Shown here: positions 1 through 10,700 of the stretch, piece by piece
Layout: each line of letters begins with the position of its first letter
How positions within the stretch are numbered: position 1 is the stretch's first letter
Assembly: GCF_019457535.1 (NCBI RefSeq)
Contig: NZ_CP080417.1
Coordinates: 2,108,001-2,172,000, forward strand
Source: Shewanella halotolerans
GTDB lineage: Bacteria; Pseudomonadota; Gammaproteobacteria; Enterobacterales; Shewanellaceae
Length of the DNA: 64,000 nt
Reading direction: 5' to 3'
Notes under the pieces: model-generated
What the model saw: the letters and a program-made list of their open reading frames with translations, nothing else
What the model was told of the DNA's origin: nothing
Databases searched by the model: none
Program-made: the position numbers and the translations under genes

Positions 1-958
1 AGTCATCGCCATGGTTGGCCAGCATCTTAGGGAACATAGATATCGGCGTCAGGCCCGGGAAGGTGTTGATCTCGTTGAGTAAGATCTCGCCCTCTGGCGT
101 GAGGAAGAAATCGATTCGCGACAGATGTCTGAGCTTCATGCCATCGAATACCTTCACCGCATAGGCGCGGATCTGCTGTGCTATCTCATCGCTTACCTCG
201 GCCACGACCCGAGTGGTGGCCTTACTGTCGGCAGCATACTTTTCATCATAGGTGTAGAAGGTGCCACCGGCGCAGATCACCTCGCCAGGCAGGGTGGCGA
301 CCGTCTCGCCGCGATATTGATAGACGGCGACTTCCAGCTCCCGCGCCTGAATGGTCTTCTCCACCACCACATAAGGAGAATAGCGAAACGCATCGGCCAG
401 AATGGCCGGGATCTGCGCCGCGTCATCGACCCGGTAACAGCCGACCGATGAGCCTTGTGAGGCGGCCTTTACGAATACTGAGCCCCACTTGGCCAGGGCA
501 TCTGTGGTTTGGGCGATTGCCTGCTCGTCCGGTTGATTCAGGAAGAGGTAAGGGGTGTTCGGGATCCCCAGGGCGCTAAACCACATCTTGGCGGTGATCT
601 TGTTGAAACAGTTGCGTGAGCCCTCGGCGTCACAGCCGAAATAGGGCAGGTTAATGAGTTCGAAATAGGACTGAATGTCGCCGGTCTCGCCAGGGTAGCC
701 GTGAATACAGGGGATCACATAATCCACCGGCCAGGGCGCCAGGCTTTCATCTTCGAAGCGGATCTCGCGGCGATTGGTCAGCTCACAGCGCTCACCTGAA
801 TTGGTCTGATATTGCCCCTTGGCATCGAGTTCGACCCGCAGCACATTCAGGTGGGGAAGTTTCGCCAGCGAGGTCTCGAAGTAGTTGGCCGACAGCAGGG
901 AGATGGCGTGTTCATCGCCGCCGCCACCGCATAAAAGTAAAAGGTTGATCGGATTCAT
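1..958 (-). CDS. ddl: D-alanine--D-alanine ligase, 3' end cut by window
   Basis: Makes the D-Ala-D-Ala dipeptide for peptidoglycan precursors in the cytoplasm, using ATP. The ATG is at 958 on the minus strand and about 319 codons are visible before the window edge removes the C-terminus. The N-terminus is glycine-rich (CGGGGDEHAIS). Family motifs are seen in order: IHGYPGETG (the HGxxGExG loop), VKAASQGSSVG (ATP-grasp loop), and near the cut end NEINTFPGLT (metal and substrate loop). These identify an ATP-grasp Ddl. It is separated from the next minus-strand gene upstream by 127 bases, so it is probably not part of the recCBD run. The A or B paralogue cannot be told apart here. Confidence 0.95.
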   Translation of the reverse strand, partial: MNPINLLLLCGGGGDEHAISLLSANYFETSLAKLPHLNVLRVELDAKGQYQTNSGERCELTNRREIRFEDESLAPWPVDYVIPCIHGYPGETGDIQSYFELINLPYFGCDAEGSRNCFNKITAKMWFSALGIPNTPYLFLNQPDEQAIAQTTDALAKWGSVFVKAASQGSSVGCYRVDDAAQIPAILADAFRYSPYVVVEKTIQARELEVAVYQYRGETVATLPGEVICAGGTFYTYDEKYAADSKATTRVVAEVSDEIAQQIRAYAVKVFDGMKLRHLSRIDFFLTPEGEILLNEINTFPGLTPISMFPKMLANHGDD

Positions 959-1085
959 CGGGTCTCCGTATTCGACTCTGTATCGTTTTCCATGCTCACT
1001 ATGACGTGCTGATTTTTTTATGCAAGTCCTGGATGCAGCTTAAAGAAAGCTTAATGTCTGACCGGGCAATTTGTGGCCGAAATCA

Positions 1086-2024
1086 TTATCTATAGCCGCC
1101 TTTACGCTCGGCCCAGGGCGCCTCATAGAGTGCCTCATAATCGGTCTGTGGCAGCACAGTCACGCCTACCGCCTCAAGAAACAGCGCTTGTCCCTGGGAA
1201 ATAGGCTCACCGGCGTAAATATAGTAGGCCGCGCGCCTGCGCTCGGGAAAGGCCTTATACAGCTTGGCGCGCTCGATAAGCAACCAGCGCAGAAAGATCT
1301 CGTTACTCTCAAGGCCTAGTCCGATAAACACCAGTTCGTTATGCAGCAAGATATTGAGCCAGGTGCTGTTGCCGCGCCAATGCTCCTTTAGCGCATTTTT
1401 AAAGCCGCCACCCAGATGGCCCTGATGCAGAATATCCCTGGCTCTGTCTACCGCCCCCATGTAATGACTCAGTCCCAAGCGCACGCTGCGGGCATACCTC
1501 TGCATGCCGTTGATGTGCCAGATGGCAAACTCCTCTGTGGGCGAGGTGATGGGCGACTTGGCAAAGTAGCTGGACCAGGGGTAGAAGTCGGTAAAATGTT
1601 TGGCCTGCAGGTGATGTAGCTTAAGTTGGTGACTTTTCGCCAGGGTCTGTTCGAAGTTAGTGGTCAGCACTGGCGTGTTGTTCGCCGCTGCCCAGGCTAT
1701 CAGTCGTTGGTGTTGACGCTGGGGTTGCCAGCTGGCCATCAGGCTACAGAACTCCTTTTGCAGCTGCTTGTTGGGCTGACTACTGATGAGATCCAGCGCA
1801 TCATAAAACTCGGTGAGGGCGATGCCTACTGGGATGCTGGCCACCTCATCGCCCTGGTGGGCACGCCAAAGGCTGAGGAGCATCTCATCCCAGGCGTTGA
1901 TGCTGGTTACTTGCTCGTCACGTTGACTGCTAGGGCGATAGCGATTGATGCCGTTACCCACCACTAACGCCCTCGGATGGGCACTCGGGCGCTGGTTGAG
2001 CAGCTGGGACAAGGTTTGACTCAT
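1086..2024 (-). CDS. SIR2-like domain protein coupled to recD
   Basis: About 312 residues with the layout of SIR2-like (NAD-binding, sirtuin-fold) proteins. Near the N-terminus is VVGNGIN (Rossmann glycine loop) followed by INAWDEMLLSLW. Mid-protein there is TPVLTTNFEQTL, equivalent to the TTNYD segment, then IWHINGM, which sits where sirtuins carry the catalytic His-Gly. Late in the protein is FIGLGLESNEIFLRWLL. No membrane segment or signal peptide is seen. The ATG at 2024 overlaps the recD stop as ATGA, the same arrangement as at the recB/recD junction. An in-frame ATG at 2033 is possible, with a weak AGG just upstream. It is the last gene of the recC-recB-recD run. Function is unknown; NAD hydrolysis or a defence role is inference from the fold only. 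Confidence 0.75.
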   Translation of the reverse strand: MSQTLSQLLNQRPSAHPRALVVGNGINRYRPSSQRDEQVTSINAWDEMLLSLWRAHQGDEVASIPVGIALTEFYDALDLISSQPNKQLQKEFCSLMASWQPQRQHQRLIAWAAANNTPVLTTNFEQTLAKSHQLKLHHLQAKHFTDFYPWSSYFAKSPITSPTEEFAIWHINGMQRYARSVRLGLSHYMGAVDRARDILHQGHLGGGFKNALKEHWRGNSTWLNILLHNELVFIGLGLESNEIFLRWLLIERAKLYKAFPERRRAAYYIYAGEPISQGQALFLEAVGVTVLPQTDYEALYEAPWAERKGGYR

Positions 2025-4081
2025 GCTGGCCATAACCTATGTGCCAGACCAGAGGCCCTAAGGGTTGCCTGACAGCATGCCGCTTCGAACACCGCCTGGC
2101 TGCCAAGACAACTAAAGTGTCCCTTGGCGCGGGTGATGGCGGTGTAGACCAACTCCTTGGTGAGCAACTGGCGCTGGGCCACGCTGGGCCTTGGCGGCAA
2201 GACGAAGGCGACCTGCTGAAACTCGCTGCCCTGGCTCTTATGTACCGTCATGGCGTAACAGGTCTCGTGGCTCGGCAGGCGGGCGGGCAGTACCTTGAGT
2301 AGGCTGCCATCGGCCTGAACGAAATAGGCCATCAGGCGGTGGCTGGGGCCGTGCCCTGGCAAGATCACCCCGATATCGCCGTTAAACAGCCCAAGGTTAT
2401 AGTCGTTACTCTGAATGATGATGGGACGTCCGGCGTAAAATTCGCTGGATGGCTGGATCAGCTGGGCATCTTTCAGTGCCTGGGTGACCGCCCCATTGAT
2501 CCCCTCGACGCCATATTCGCCGGCGCGCATGGCGCAGAGGATACGGAAGTCGTTGAAGCGAGTGATGATCTGGTTGGCGATTTCGTCTAGATCTAGATGT
2601 TGAGCTGCTTCTGCTGCTAACTTTTCATCTAGCTGTCCATTGACCTCGCCAGCCGGCGCCTTATTGGCCAGGCGATTGACCAAGGTCAGGTAGGAACGAT
2701 ATTTGTCGACGCTCTGGGCCATCAAGGCCGTGAGCCCGGCGTTGCCCTGGGGCGTGAGTTGATGCTCAAGCCAGCTAAGTTCGTCGTATCCTTTCTGCCA
2801 GACACTTAATATCTCTGCCAGATCGCGGCGGTTGACGGCGCCAGCCAGTTGGCCTATGCCGGCATCGCCCTTAAATCTGTGGCTGTGCATCAGCATGGCC
2901 AGGCTATCGCCCAGTGCCGGGCGAGTATCTATAAAGGCGCTGAGATCTTCATTGGTCAGTTGACTGAGGAGTGCTGCCTTAGCTTTTGAGTAGCGCATGC
3001 GCCAGCCATTTGCTTGCTGATTGTCAATGTTCTGAGAGCCAATGTTAAGAGAGCCAATGCTCTGAGCTTCTGCTTGCTTGAGCCCGGCGCAGATATCAGC
3101 CAGCACGGCGCCAGCCTCCACCGAGGCGAGTTGGTCCTGATCGCCAAGCAGAATAAGCCTGGCGTGTTCGGGTAGCGCGGCCAGCAACTTGTGCATCATG
3201 GGCAGATCCACCATGGAAGCCTCATCGAGGATCAAGAGATCCAGTCTGAGAGGATTGTCCTTGTGGTGCCTGAATCTGTGGGAGCCGGGGATCACCCCCA
3301 GCAGACGGTGCAGGGTGGCTGCCTCTTCGGGCACCTGCTTAAGCTGCTCAAGATCCAACTCGTCACCATAGGGCGCCAGCTCCTGGGCCAGCCTCGCCTT
3401 GGAGGTCTTGATCGATTCGCTCAGGCGCGCGGCCGCCTTACCCGTTGGCGCCACCAACTTGATGGTGAGTTGCTGCTCCAGACAGAGCAGCAGTAACAGC
3501 TTAGTCACAGTGGTTGTCTTGCCCGTGCCAGGTCCGCCGGTGATCACCGCCAGCTTCTGACTAAAGGCGGTGGCGGTGGCTACCCTCTGCCAATCGGGCT
3601 TCTCGGCCTGACCGGCAAACAGAATATTCAGTATGCTGGCTACCTTGTCCGGCGCGGCAACTCTGATGGGCTGATTGAGGCGCGTAAGACGCTCGGCTAC
3701 CTGAGTCTCAAACTGGTAGTAACGCTGCAGGTAGAGCCTGTCGCCATCGAGGATCAAGGGGGTGTTTAGCTCACCATCGGCCGGGCTAACGGCTTGATAT
3801 TGCGTCAACTGCTCGGCCAGCGCCTGTGGGGTCAGCTCAAGTTGACATTGGGGCAGCTGTTCATGCAGCGGGTTATTCCTGTCTATCTGAGTCAGGGGCA
3901 GACAGGTGTGTTGCTGGGATAGCTGACGGCTGAGTAGGGCGCAGATCAGGGTAAAGAGATCGTCGCCATCGCTATGTAGGGCTTGCATCTGCAGGGCAAA
4001 GTGGCGATCCAATGGGGTCAGCAGTCCCTCCTGCTGCCAGTGCTTAAGCAGCTGGCTAAGTGGCTGTGCTAGCTGGATCAT
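2021..4081 (-). CDS. recD: Exodeoxyribonuclease V alpha subunit (RecD helicase)
   Basis: The fast 5'-3' SF1B helicase motor of RecBCD, which processes double-strand breaks. Walker A GGPGTGKT lies at about residues 182-189 and Walker B LLILDEASMVD at about 282-292. The C-terminal helicase motifs TVHKSQGSEF and LVYTAITRAKG are intact. Residues around 337-359 form a low-complexity insert encoded by three 15-bp repeats. At 686 residues it is longer than the E. coli protein. The ATG overlaps the recB stop by 4 bases (ATGA), implying translational coupling, and its own stop overlaps the SIR2-like gene in the same way. Confidence 0.97.
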   Translation of the reverse strand: MIQLAQPLSQLLKHWQQEGLLTPLDRHFALQMQALHSDGDDLFTLICALLSRQLSQQHTCLPLTQIDRNNPLHEQLPQCQLELTPQALAEQLTQYQAVSPADGELNTPLILDGDRLYLQRYYQFETQVAERLTRLNQPIRVAAPDKVASILNILFAGQAEKPDWQRVATATAFSQKLAVITGGPGTGKTTTVTKLLLLLCLEQQLTIKLVAPTGKAAARLSESIKTSKARLAQELAPYGDELDLEQLKQVPEEAATLHRLLGVIPGSHRFRHHKDNPLRLDLLILDEASMVDLPMMHKLLAALPEHARLILLGDQDQLASVEAGAVLADICAGLKQAEAQSIGSLNIGSQNIDNQQANGWRMRYSKAKAALLSQLTNEDLSAFIDTRPALGDSLAMLMHSHRFKGDAGIGQLAGAVNRRDLAEILSVWQKGYDELSWLEHQLTPQGNAGLTALMAQSVDKYRSYLTLVNRLANKAPAGEVNGQLDEKLAAEAAQHLDLDEIANQIITRFNDFRILCAMRAGEYGVEGINGAVTQALKDAQLIQPSSEFYAGRPIIIQSNDYNLGLFNGDIGVILPGHGPSHRLMAYFVQADGSLLKVLPARLPSHETCYAMTVHKSQGSEFQQVAFVLPPRPSVAQRQLLTKELVYTAITRAKGHFSCLGSQAVFEAACCQATLRASGLAHRLWPA
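3025..3069 (-). repeat. 3 x 15-bp tandem repeat inside recD
   Basis: Three imperfect 15-base units on the plus strand start at 3025, 3040 and 3055, each beginning CAATG and containing a GAGC. They encode a repeated (N/S)IGSL/QN-type stretch at about residues 340-355 of RecD, in a loop between helicase motifs. The reading frame is kept. Confidence 0.7.
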
Positions 4082-7000
4082 AGGTCTAGCTCTCCTTGTG
4101 CTGGGCCTGATTGCATGTCAGATTGCCTGTCTGTTGGCGAGTGCGGCTGAGACTCAGCTTGAGACTCTGCCTGTGACTTAGCGTGAGATTCATTGGCATT
4201 AGCCTCGCTAAGCAGGGTGTCCAGAGCCTGGATCAGCCCAAGGGGGGGCTTGTCGTAGTAGACGCCGGTACTCGGTGATTTGGCCGACATGCCCCTAAGG
4301 AAGAGGTAGTAGCAGCCGCCCACATGCTGCTCATACTGGTAGCCGGGCAGGCGCAGCTTGAGGTAGCGATGTAGCGCCAGGCTATAGATGATGTACTGCA
4401 GGTCATAGTGATGACCGGCGATGGCCCGTTGCATGGCGGGCTTTTCATAATGGCTCAGATGATCTCCCAGATGGTTGGACTTATAGTCGGCGATATAGAA
4501 CTTGCCCTGGTATTCGAAGGTTAAGTCGATAAAGCCCTTGAGCATCCCCTCTAGGGTCTCGAAGCTCAGGGCGGCGCTATAGCCATACTGACTCAGCAGC
4601 TGATTAAGCCCAGGTGCATCGAGCTTGCCTATAGGCATATAAAACTCCATCTCCACCAGTTTCTGCGCCTGGCTTAGGCTCGCCAGACACAGCTCATCAC
4701 CATCGAGCGGCACGTGCAGCAGATCCAGATACCAGGCATGCAGCATCTCTTGCCACTCGCTATCGATACCGAAGCGCTCCATCGCCTTGGGCAGCTCATC
4801 GCCTAGGCTGGTATTGGCCTGGGTAAAGTCAATCTGCTCCAGCACCCAGTGGAGGAAACTCCCCGCGTTGGCGCCGCGCTCGAAGCTGAATCGTGACATC
4901 TGCTCGCTGTCGGGAGCTAACTGCTCAAGCTCGGGGAAGGCCTCATCGCCCATGCCTGGGCTGACCTGTTCGTGAGCCGAATGTTTCACCAGGCCTGAGT
5001 AGCTGCCCACCCGCCAGGGGATCTCGCGCCTGCGGCTAAGTGGCCGCGGCGCCAGCTTGACGGCATCGGCAGTGTCGATAGGGTCAAAGTCTAACTTGGG
5101 CGCATCGCTTTCCACCAAATCGACCGAGATCGCCTCGCTCGCCAGCGCCTGGGCGGCGGCCTGAATGTCGGCAAACTCACAGGCCTTGGTCTCTATGCCC
5201 AAAAGGTAGCCAATGGCGGTCTCGAACAACTGGCTGCTGATCCCGTCACGCTTGGTGAAGCGCGAATGGTTGGCGACATAGCAGTAGCAGGCCAGCACCG
5301 GGCGGGTGAGCGCCACATAGAGCAGGCGCAGATCTTCGGCGAGATTTTCCGCCTTGTATTTGGCCCAGCCTTCGTCGCTCTGGTCGATATCCCACACCAG
5401 GGCATCTTGCTCGTGGTAGAGCATAGGTGCAGGCTTGCGGCGATTGTCTCTGGCCAGGCTGACGAAGGGCAGGAAACAGATGGGATATTCCAGACCCTTA
5501 CTCTTGTGTATGGTGACGATTTGTACCAGATTCTGCTCGCTCTCCAGCCTTAGCTGGGCCTCTTCCGTGCTGCTCACCTCGATCAGCGTCTGCTGATACC
5601 AGTTGAGCAGAGCGCTGATGCCGTCGAGCTCCATCGCTTTTTGCTGTAGCAGTTCGCCAAGGTGCCTGAAATCGGTCAGGCGGCGCTGCCCCTCATCCGC
5701 AGTCAATAGACGCTCGATGAGGTGGGTATCTGCCGCCAAGGCCATCATACAGGGTATGATCCCGCGCTTGAGCCAGGTTTGATGCAGGTTGTCGAAGGCC
5801 TCGAGCTGCTGCTGACGCACATCTTCATCCAGATTAAAGGCATGGATCGCCTGGGCATCATAGCCCAGCAGGGCGGTGGCCATGGCGCTGCGCAGCGCGC
5901 GCTCATCCTTGGGATTGGCGATGGCCAGTAGCACCTGGGCGAGTTCCTTGGCCACCAGAGTATCGAATACGCTGTCGCGGCTGAGAAAGACGGCGCCTAT
6001 CCCCCGGCTACTCAGCGCCGATTTGATATAGGCGGCCTCGTTGCGATCCCTGACAAGCACCGCGATATCTTTTGCCTTGAGCGGCTTATTCTGCTTCAAG
6101 CACTCGCCGCGCTGAGCCTCGTTGAGCAGCCTGGCTATCTCGTTGGCGGCATCTTCGGCCAACTGGCTGCGGGCGCTGGCCTTATTGAGTCCGGCGTTAG
6201 GGTCTTCGCCGAGCAGCTTAAGCCGCAGCGCGCTCGTTTGGGGGACCTTCTCGACCAAGCGTTTCTCTGCCGCCATGGGTGAGGGCTTGATGAGTTCAAA
6301 GGGGATCGCCTGGCTGATGAAGGGATCGTCGCTTCTCGAGAACAGCTGATTGACCGCCTCGACCATGGCCTGGCTGGAGCGGTAGTTGGTGTCCAGGCTG
6401 TAATGGTTTTCCGTCTGGCCCCTGGCATGGATATAGGTGTGGATATCGGCGCCGCGAAAGGCGTAGATCGCCTGTTTGGGGTCACCAATCATCAAGAGGC
6501 CGAGGTCGCTGTCTGTTGAGACCTGCTGGCCTTGATAGATACTGCTGAAGATCTGATATTGCAGCGGATCTGTGTCCTGAAACTCATCGATAAGGGCGAT
6601 GGGGAAACGCTTGGCGATGGCGCGGGCCAGGGCCTGCTCCTGGTCGGTCTCCTCGCTCAGGGCATCGGCCAGGGCGATCAGCAGATCGTCCGGTGTGCGC
6701 AGATTCTTAAGCTGTTTCTGCGCCGCAAAACGGGCCTTTATCCCATCGCGGGCGCCGTAGAGGAAGCTGGGCACTAAGGTGTCTATTGTCTCTGTGACGC
6801 GCTCGATATGGGCAAGTAGCGGCGCCTGCTCCGGCGTTGGGATCTCGCCGCCCTTGTTGAGCTTTAAGCCGCCTAAGGCCAGCGCCCCCAGCACCTTGCT
6901 GTCGGGCAGGGAGAGCGGCTGAGCCGCCCAGTTATCCATGGTGGCGAACAGGGTCTCGAGCTTGGGATAGCCCTGATCTTTCTTGCCAAAGCGGGTGCCG

Positions 7001-7737
7001 TTGAGCGGCAGCGCCTTGAGCAGCTCAAGGGTGACATCGCGCTCGCGCGGCCAGATAAGCTTGAGTCTCGAAAGGCTCTGACTCAGGCGATCCGCCACCT
7101 GACTGAAGGCTTCGGGTGTCGGCGAGACGCTGGCCTGATTGGCTCCGAGTAGCGGCCTTAGCTGCTTGGTCAGGCCATCGGGATCGCTAAACTTATTGCT
7201 GATGATCTGCGCCAGATAACCGGGCAGCGGATAGCAGGCCTCTCGCCAGAAGTCGCGCACCGCATGGTGCAGATACTGGCTGTCATCCAGGGTAAATTCT
7301 GACTCAAACAGCAGGGATGATTCGAACGCCATGTCCGACAAAATACGCTGACAGAAACCATGTATGGTAAAAATAGCTGCCTCATCCAGCGACTTGAGGG
7401 CGAGATCCAGCCGCTTCAGCGCCTGGCTACGGGCCTCGGGCTCCGCCTCTGAATAGAGTGTGTTGATCAGGGGATCGTCCACTTCCATGCCGAGAAAGGC
7501 GCGGTAGGCCAGCTGGATCTTCTTGCGGATACGATCCCTAAGCTCCTGAGTGGCGGCGTTGGTAAAAGTCACCACCAGGATCTGCTCGCAGCTTAGCGGC
7601 GCGCGCTGGCTATCGCCCAATAATAAGCGCACATAGAGTCCGGCGATGGTGTAGGTCTTGCCGGTACCCGCGCTGGCCTCGATGAGGCGAGTGCCCGACA
7701 GCGGCAGGCTTAAGGGATCCAGTGTCTGTGTCGCCAT
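4078..7737 (-). CDS. recB: Exodeoxyribonuclease V beta subunit (RecB helicase-nuclease)
   Basis: The 3'-5' SF1A helicase and the nuclease of RecBCD; it also loads RecA after Chi recognition in relatives. Walker A EASAGTGKTYT is at about residues 20-30, ALIDEFQDTDPLQY (UvrD-type Walker B) follows, and the later motifs TIHKSKGLEYP and LLYVALTRP are present. The C-terminal nuclease motif IADYKSNHLG is at about residue 1084, with upstream GFIDL, so catalytic residues look intact. Length is 1219 residues. The final 40 or so residues form a Ser/Gln/Glu-rich tail of four-residue repeats of no known role. It starts one base after the recC stop and overlaps recD by 4 bases. Confidence 0.97.
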   Translation of the reverse strand: MATQTLDPLSLPLSGTRLIEASAGTGKTYTIAGLYVRLLLGDSQRAPLSCEQILVVTFTNAATQELRDRIRKKIQLAYRAFLGMEVDDPLINTLYSEAEPEARSQALKRLDLALKSLDEAAIFTIHGFCQRILSDMAFESSLLFESEFTLDDSQYLHHAVRDFWREACYPLPGYLAQIISNKFSDPDGLTKQLRPLLGANQASVSPTPEAFSQVADRLSQSLSRLKLIWPRERDVTLELLKALPLNGTRFGKKDQGYPKLETLFATMDNWAAQPLSLPDSKVLGALALGGLKLNKGGEIPTPEQAPLLAHIERVTETIDTLVPSFLYGARDGIKARFAAQKQLKNLRTPDDLLIALADALSEETDQEQALARAIAKRFPIALIDEFQDTDPLQYQIFSSIYQGQQVSTDSDLGLLMIGDPKQAIYAFRGADIHTYIHARGQTENHYSLDTNYRSSQAMVEAVNQLFSRSDDPFISQAIPFELIKPSPMAAEKRLVEKVPQTSALRLKLLGEDPNAGLNKASARSQLAEDAANEIARLLNEAQRGECLKQNKPLKAKDIAVLVRDRNEAAYIKSALSSRGIGAVFLSRDSVFDTLVAKELAQVLLAIANPKDERALRSAMATALLGYDAQAIHAFNLDEDVRQQQLEAFDNLHQTWLKRGIIPCMMALAADTHLIERLLTADEGQRRLTDFRHLGELLQQKAMELDGISALLNWYQQTLIEVSSTEEAQLRLESEQNLVQIVTIHKSKGLEYPICFLPFVSLARDNRRKPAPMLYHEQDALVWDIDQSDEGWAKYKAENLAEDLRLLYVALTRPVLACYCYVANHSRFTKRDGISSQLFETAIGYLLGIETKACEFADIQAAAQALASEAISVDLVESDAPKLDFDPIDTADAVKLAPRPLSRRREIPWRVGSYSGLVKHSAHEQVSPGMGDEAFPELEQLAPDSEQMSRFSFERGANAGSFLHWVLEQIDFTQANTSLGDELPKAMERFGIDSEWQEMLHAWYLDLLHVPLDGDELCLASLSQAQKLVEMEFYMPIGKLDAPGLNQLLSQYGYSAALSFETLEGMLKGFIDLTFEYQGKFYIADYKSNHLGDHLSHYEKPAMQRAIAGHHYDLQYIIYSLALHRYLKLRLPGYQYEQHVGGCYYLFLRGMSAKSPSTGVYYDKPPLGLIQALDTLLSEANANESHAKSQAESQAESQPHSPTDRQSDMQSGPAQGELDL
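4146..4193 (-). repeat. 12-bp degenerate repeat encoding the RecB tail
   Basis: About four imperfect 12-base units encode a run of ESHA-KSQA-ESQA-ESQP type in the C-terminal tail of RecB, after the nuclease domain. Boundaries are approximate. Confidence 0.55.
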
Positions 7738-7738
7738 C

Positions 7739-10700
7739 TTATTGGCCCTCCACGAAATCGGCCAACTCGCTCAGCGGCGCCTTGTGATAAAGACTCAGCA
7801 TGGGTGAGAGCAGCGTGCTGGCTATGGTGCCAAAGCCTGCCTCGCTAAAATCATCAGGGAAAGTAAATAACCGCTGATAGTGAGCTTCCTGGCCTTCACC
7901 CAGGTTAGATTGTTCATCGAGCCATTGTGGCTGGGCGGCGATCAGCTTCTCAATATGATCTCCCTCGGCTTCGACATAGGCAAAGGCGGTTCTTGGCATG
8001 AAGGGCAGGGGCTGGCTCTGCCCCTGATGATAGCGCTCGGCCCAGAGTGAGAGCTGATTGAGCGCCTGCTCTGGCGTTATCGGCGCAAAGGCGTGGAAAT
8101 GGCCGATATCGAGCAGATAGCTGTGGCGCTGCCAGGGTGTGCCCTCATGGATTTCCACGTCGCTATTTTCGCTGACGCTGGCGTTAAGACTGGTGTTAAG
8201 ACTGGTGTTAAGACTAGCGTTAAGGCACAGGTGACGCAGATAAACGCGGATCAGATCCCGCGCGTTCGCCGTCCCCGGACGGTAGTTGACCAGCCCCTTG
8301 GCGCTGACGCCGTCGATTCGCCCCACTAAAGCCGTGGCGGCGCTATCGCCCAGGAGAAGATTGATATCCTGGGTATGGCAGCTCTCACCCTGCAGATAGA
8401 GGGTGCGACCGACCAGGGCGCGAATATCGTGCTGATACTGTTTAAGCAGGAGATCGTCAAATGGGGCCAGGGGCAGTTGACCCGAGAGCCGCAAGCGCTC
8501 TAGTAGCTTACTCGATGGCCGCTCATCGCCTGACTTGACCGCATCTTCTATCAGGGTCGATTGCAGCTGATAGCGAGACAGGGGATTGAGGGCGAAGGGC
8601 TCATCGTTTTCATCCGCTTGTATGCTGAGATTAAGATCCAGCTTGAGGGTGCGATTGAAAAAATACTGCGCCGGATTACGGTAGAAACGGATCAGCGCCG
8701 AGAGCTCAAGCGGCTCGCCCTTATCTTCATCGGCGACCAGAGTCAGCGGCGCCTCGATGAAATGACTAGCACTTGCTGGCTTGTCATCGAGGCGCTTATC
8801 CTGCTCAGCAAGGGCGCTAGGGCACCACTGCTCGCTATAGCTCTGGCGAAGACGTCTTGGCTCACTCTTTGCGCCTTCACACTCTGCGCCTTCAGACTCG
8901 TCTGCCAGATAGAGGCGTTCATCGAAAGGCTGCAGCGGCATGGTGATGATTAGCTGGTCTAAGATGGCCTGCTCGATTTTGGCGATATCTACCGTGTTTG
9001 TGTCATCTTCACTAGCTGTATTAAGCAGGTGGGCACAATTTTCTGGCAAATAGCAGAGCTGGCAGTATTCGATAAGCTCCGACACTAACATAGAGGGGAT
9101 GCGCTCACTGTTATCCCGCTCGCTATGGCCGATATAGCTGATGTAGAGCTGCTTTCTGGCAGAGAGCAGCGCCTCAAGGAACAGGTATCTGTCATCCAGC
9201 CTGCGGGAACGGTCTCCCTTACGTGGCCCTTCCTGCGCTACCAGGTCGAAGCCTACCGGGTGCTGTACCCTGGGGTAAACACCATCGTTCATGCCCAGCA
9301 GACAGACCAGCTTAAAGGGGATGGAGCGCATCGGCATCAGGGTACAGAAGTTGACGCTACCGGCCAGGTAGCGCTGTCCCACCCGGGACTCGGTGAGGTG
9401 ACGGGTAAACCAGTTCTGCATCACTTCGAGTTCGAGTTCGCTCTGATACTGTGTAGCAGTGAGCTCTTCACTCAGACGGGTGATCGCCTGTAAAAGCTCC
9501 TGTTTCTGACTCAGCTCCTCATCGACGCAGTCGTAGAAGGTCTCTACCAGGGTCTGCAGTTGAGTAATGCGCACGCTTAAGGGGCAATGCTCGCCAAGCG
9601 CTAGATTAAACTCGTCGATCGCCTCGATAAAGTTGAGCAGCTTACCCAGTGCCTGGGCCGATTGCCCTTCGACGCCTGGGAGCGCCAGGCTGTCATGATA
9701 GATAGGTGCCTCATCGCTGAAGCTATAGCCCAAGATCAGCCGCTTGATGCCAAAGGCCCAGGAGTTGTGTTCGAAGGCGGGCAACTGCTGCGCCTGACGG
9801 CTGTGCTGATCCCGTCCCCAGCGCACGCCCGCCTGTTCAAGCCAGCGGCGGATAAGCAGGAGATCATCATCGTCCAGATCGAAGCGGCGCATCACGGCGG
9901 GCACCTCGAGTATGCCTAAGATGTCCGTCAGGGCGAAGCGGCTCTTGTTGAGATCTAGCAGGTGCAGGAAGCTGTTGATCAGAGGTGATTCCTGTGCCGC
10001 GCCGCGATCGGCGATAGCGTAAGGGATAAAATGATCGCCGCGTTTGGAGGCAAATACCGCATCTATGTAGGGTGCGTAGGCCGCCACATCTGGCATCATC
10101 ACTACGATATCTTTGGGGGCGAGACCATCCGATTGCGACAACTGCTCCAGCAGATGATCGTGCAGTGTCTCAAGTTCCCGTAGTGGGCTGTGACAGCTCC
10201 TGAGGGTCAGGGAATCATCGTCATTCTTAAGTACTCGTCTGCCGTTGGTGGTGAGATAGAGTTCGGCGTCCGGTCCTAGGGTTTCGCCGCGGGTGCAAAG
10301 CTCTAGGATATCTTGCTGCACGCCGTGGAGCAGGGTGTTTGAGCCCGGATCTTGATAGCACTCGAAGTTGAAGTTGGTGTCGTTTTCCGGTAGTTCCAGG
10401 ATAAGGTCTAACAGCTCGCGGCCCATCTTACCGTTGTTGGCCAGCAGGGGATTGCCTACCTCGAGCTTACTCTCCCAATCGATGGCGAGTTGCTGCTTGT
10501 CGCCATATTGCAGCGCCATTCGCGCCCTGAGCTTAGGATCTACTATGTCGCCCCAATAGTGTTGGCAGGGGCTTAGGTTGAGCATCACCACATCGATCCG
10601 TTTGGCCAAAAAGTAGAGCACTTCCAGGGTCTGCGGCGCCATGGAGGAGATACCAAAGACAAACAGGCGCGGCGGCAACTTGCTAAGATCGCACTGGGGA

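Noticed and set aside
8561..8953. Plus-strand frames inside recC and recB
   Set aside because: Shadows of conserved coding on the minus strand, with no ribosome sites or motifs.
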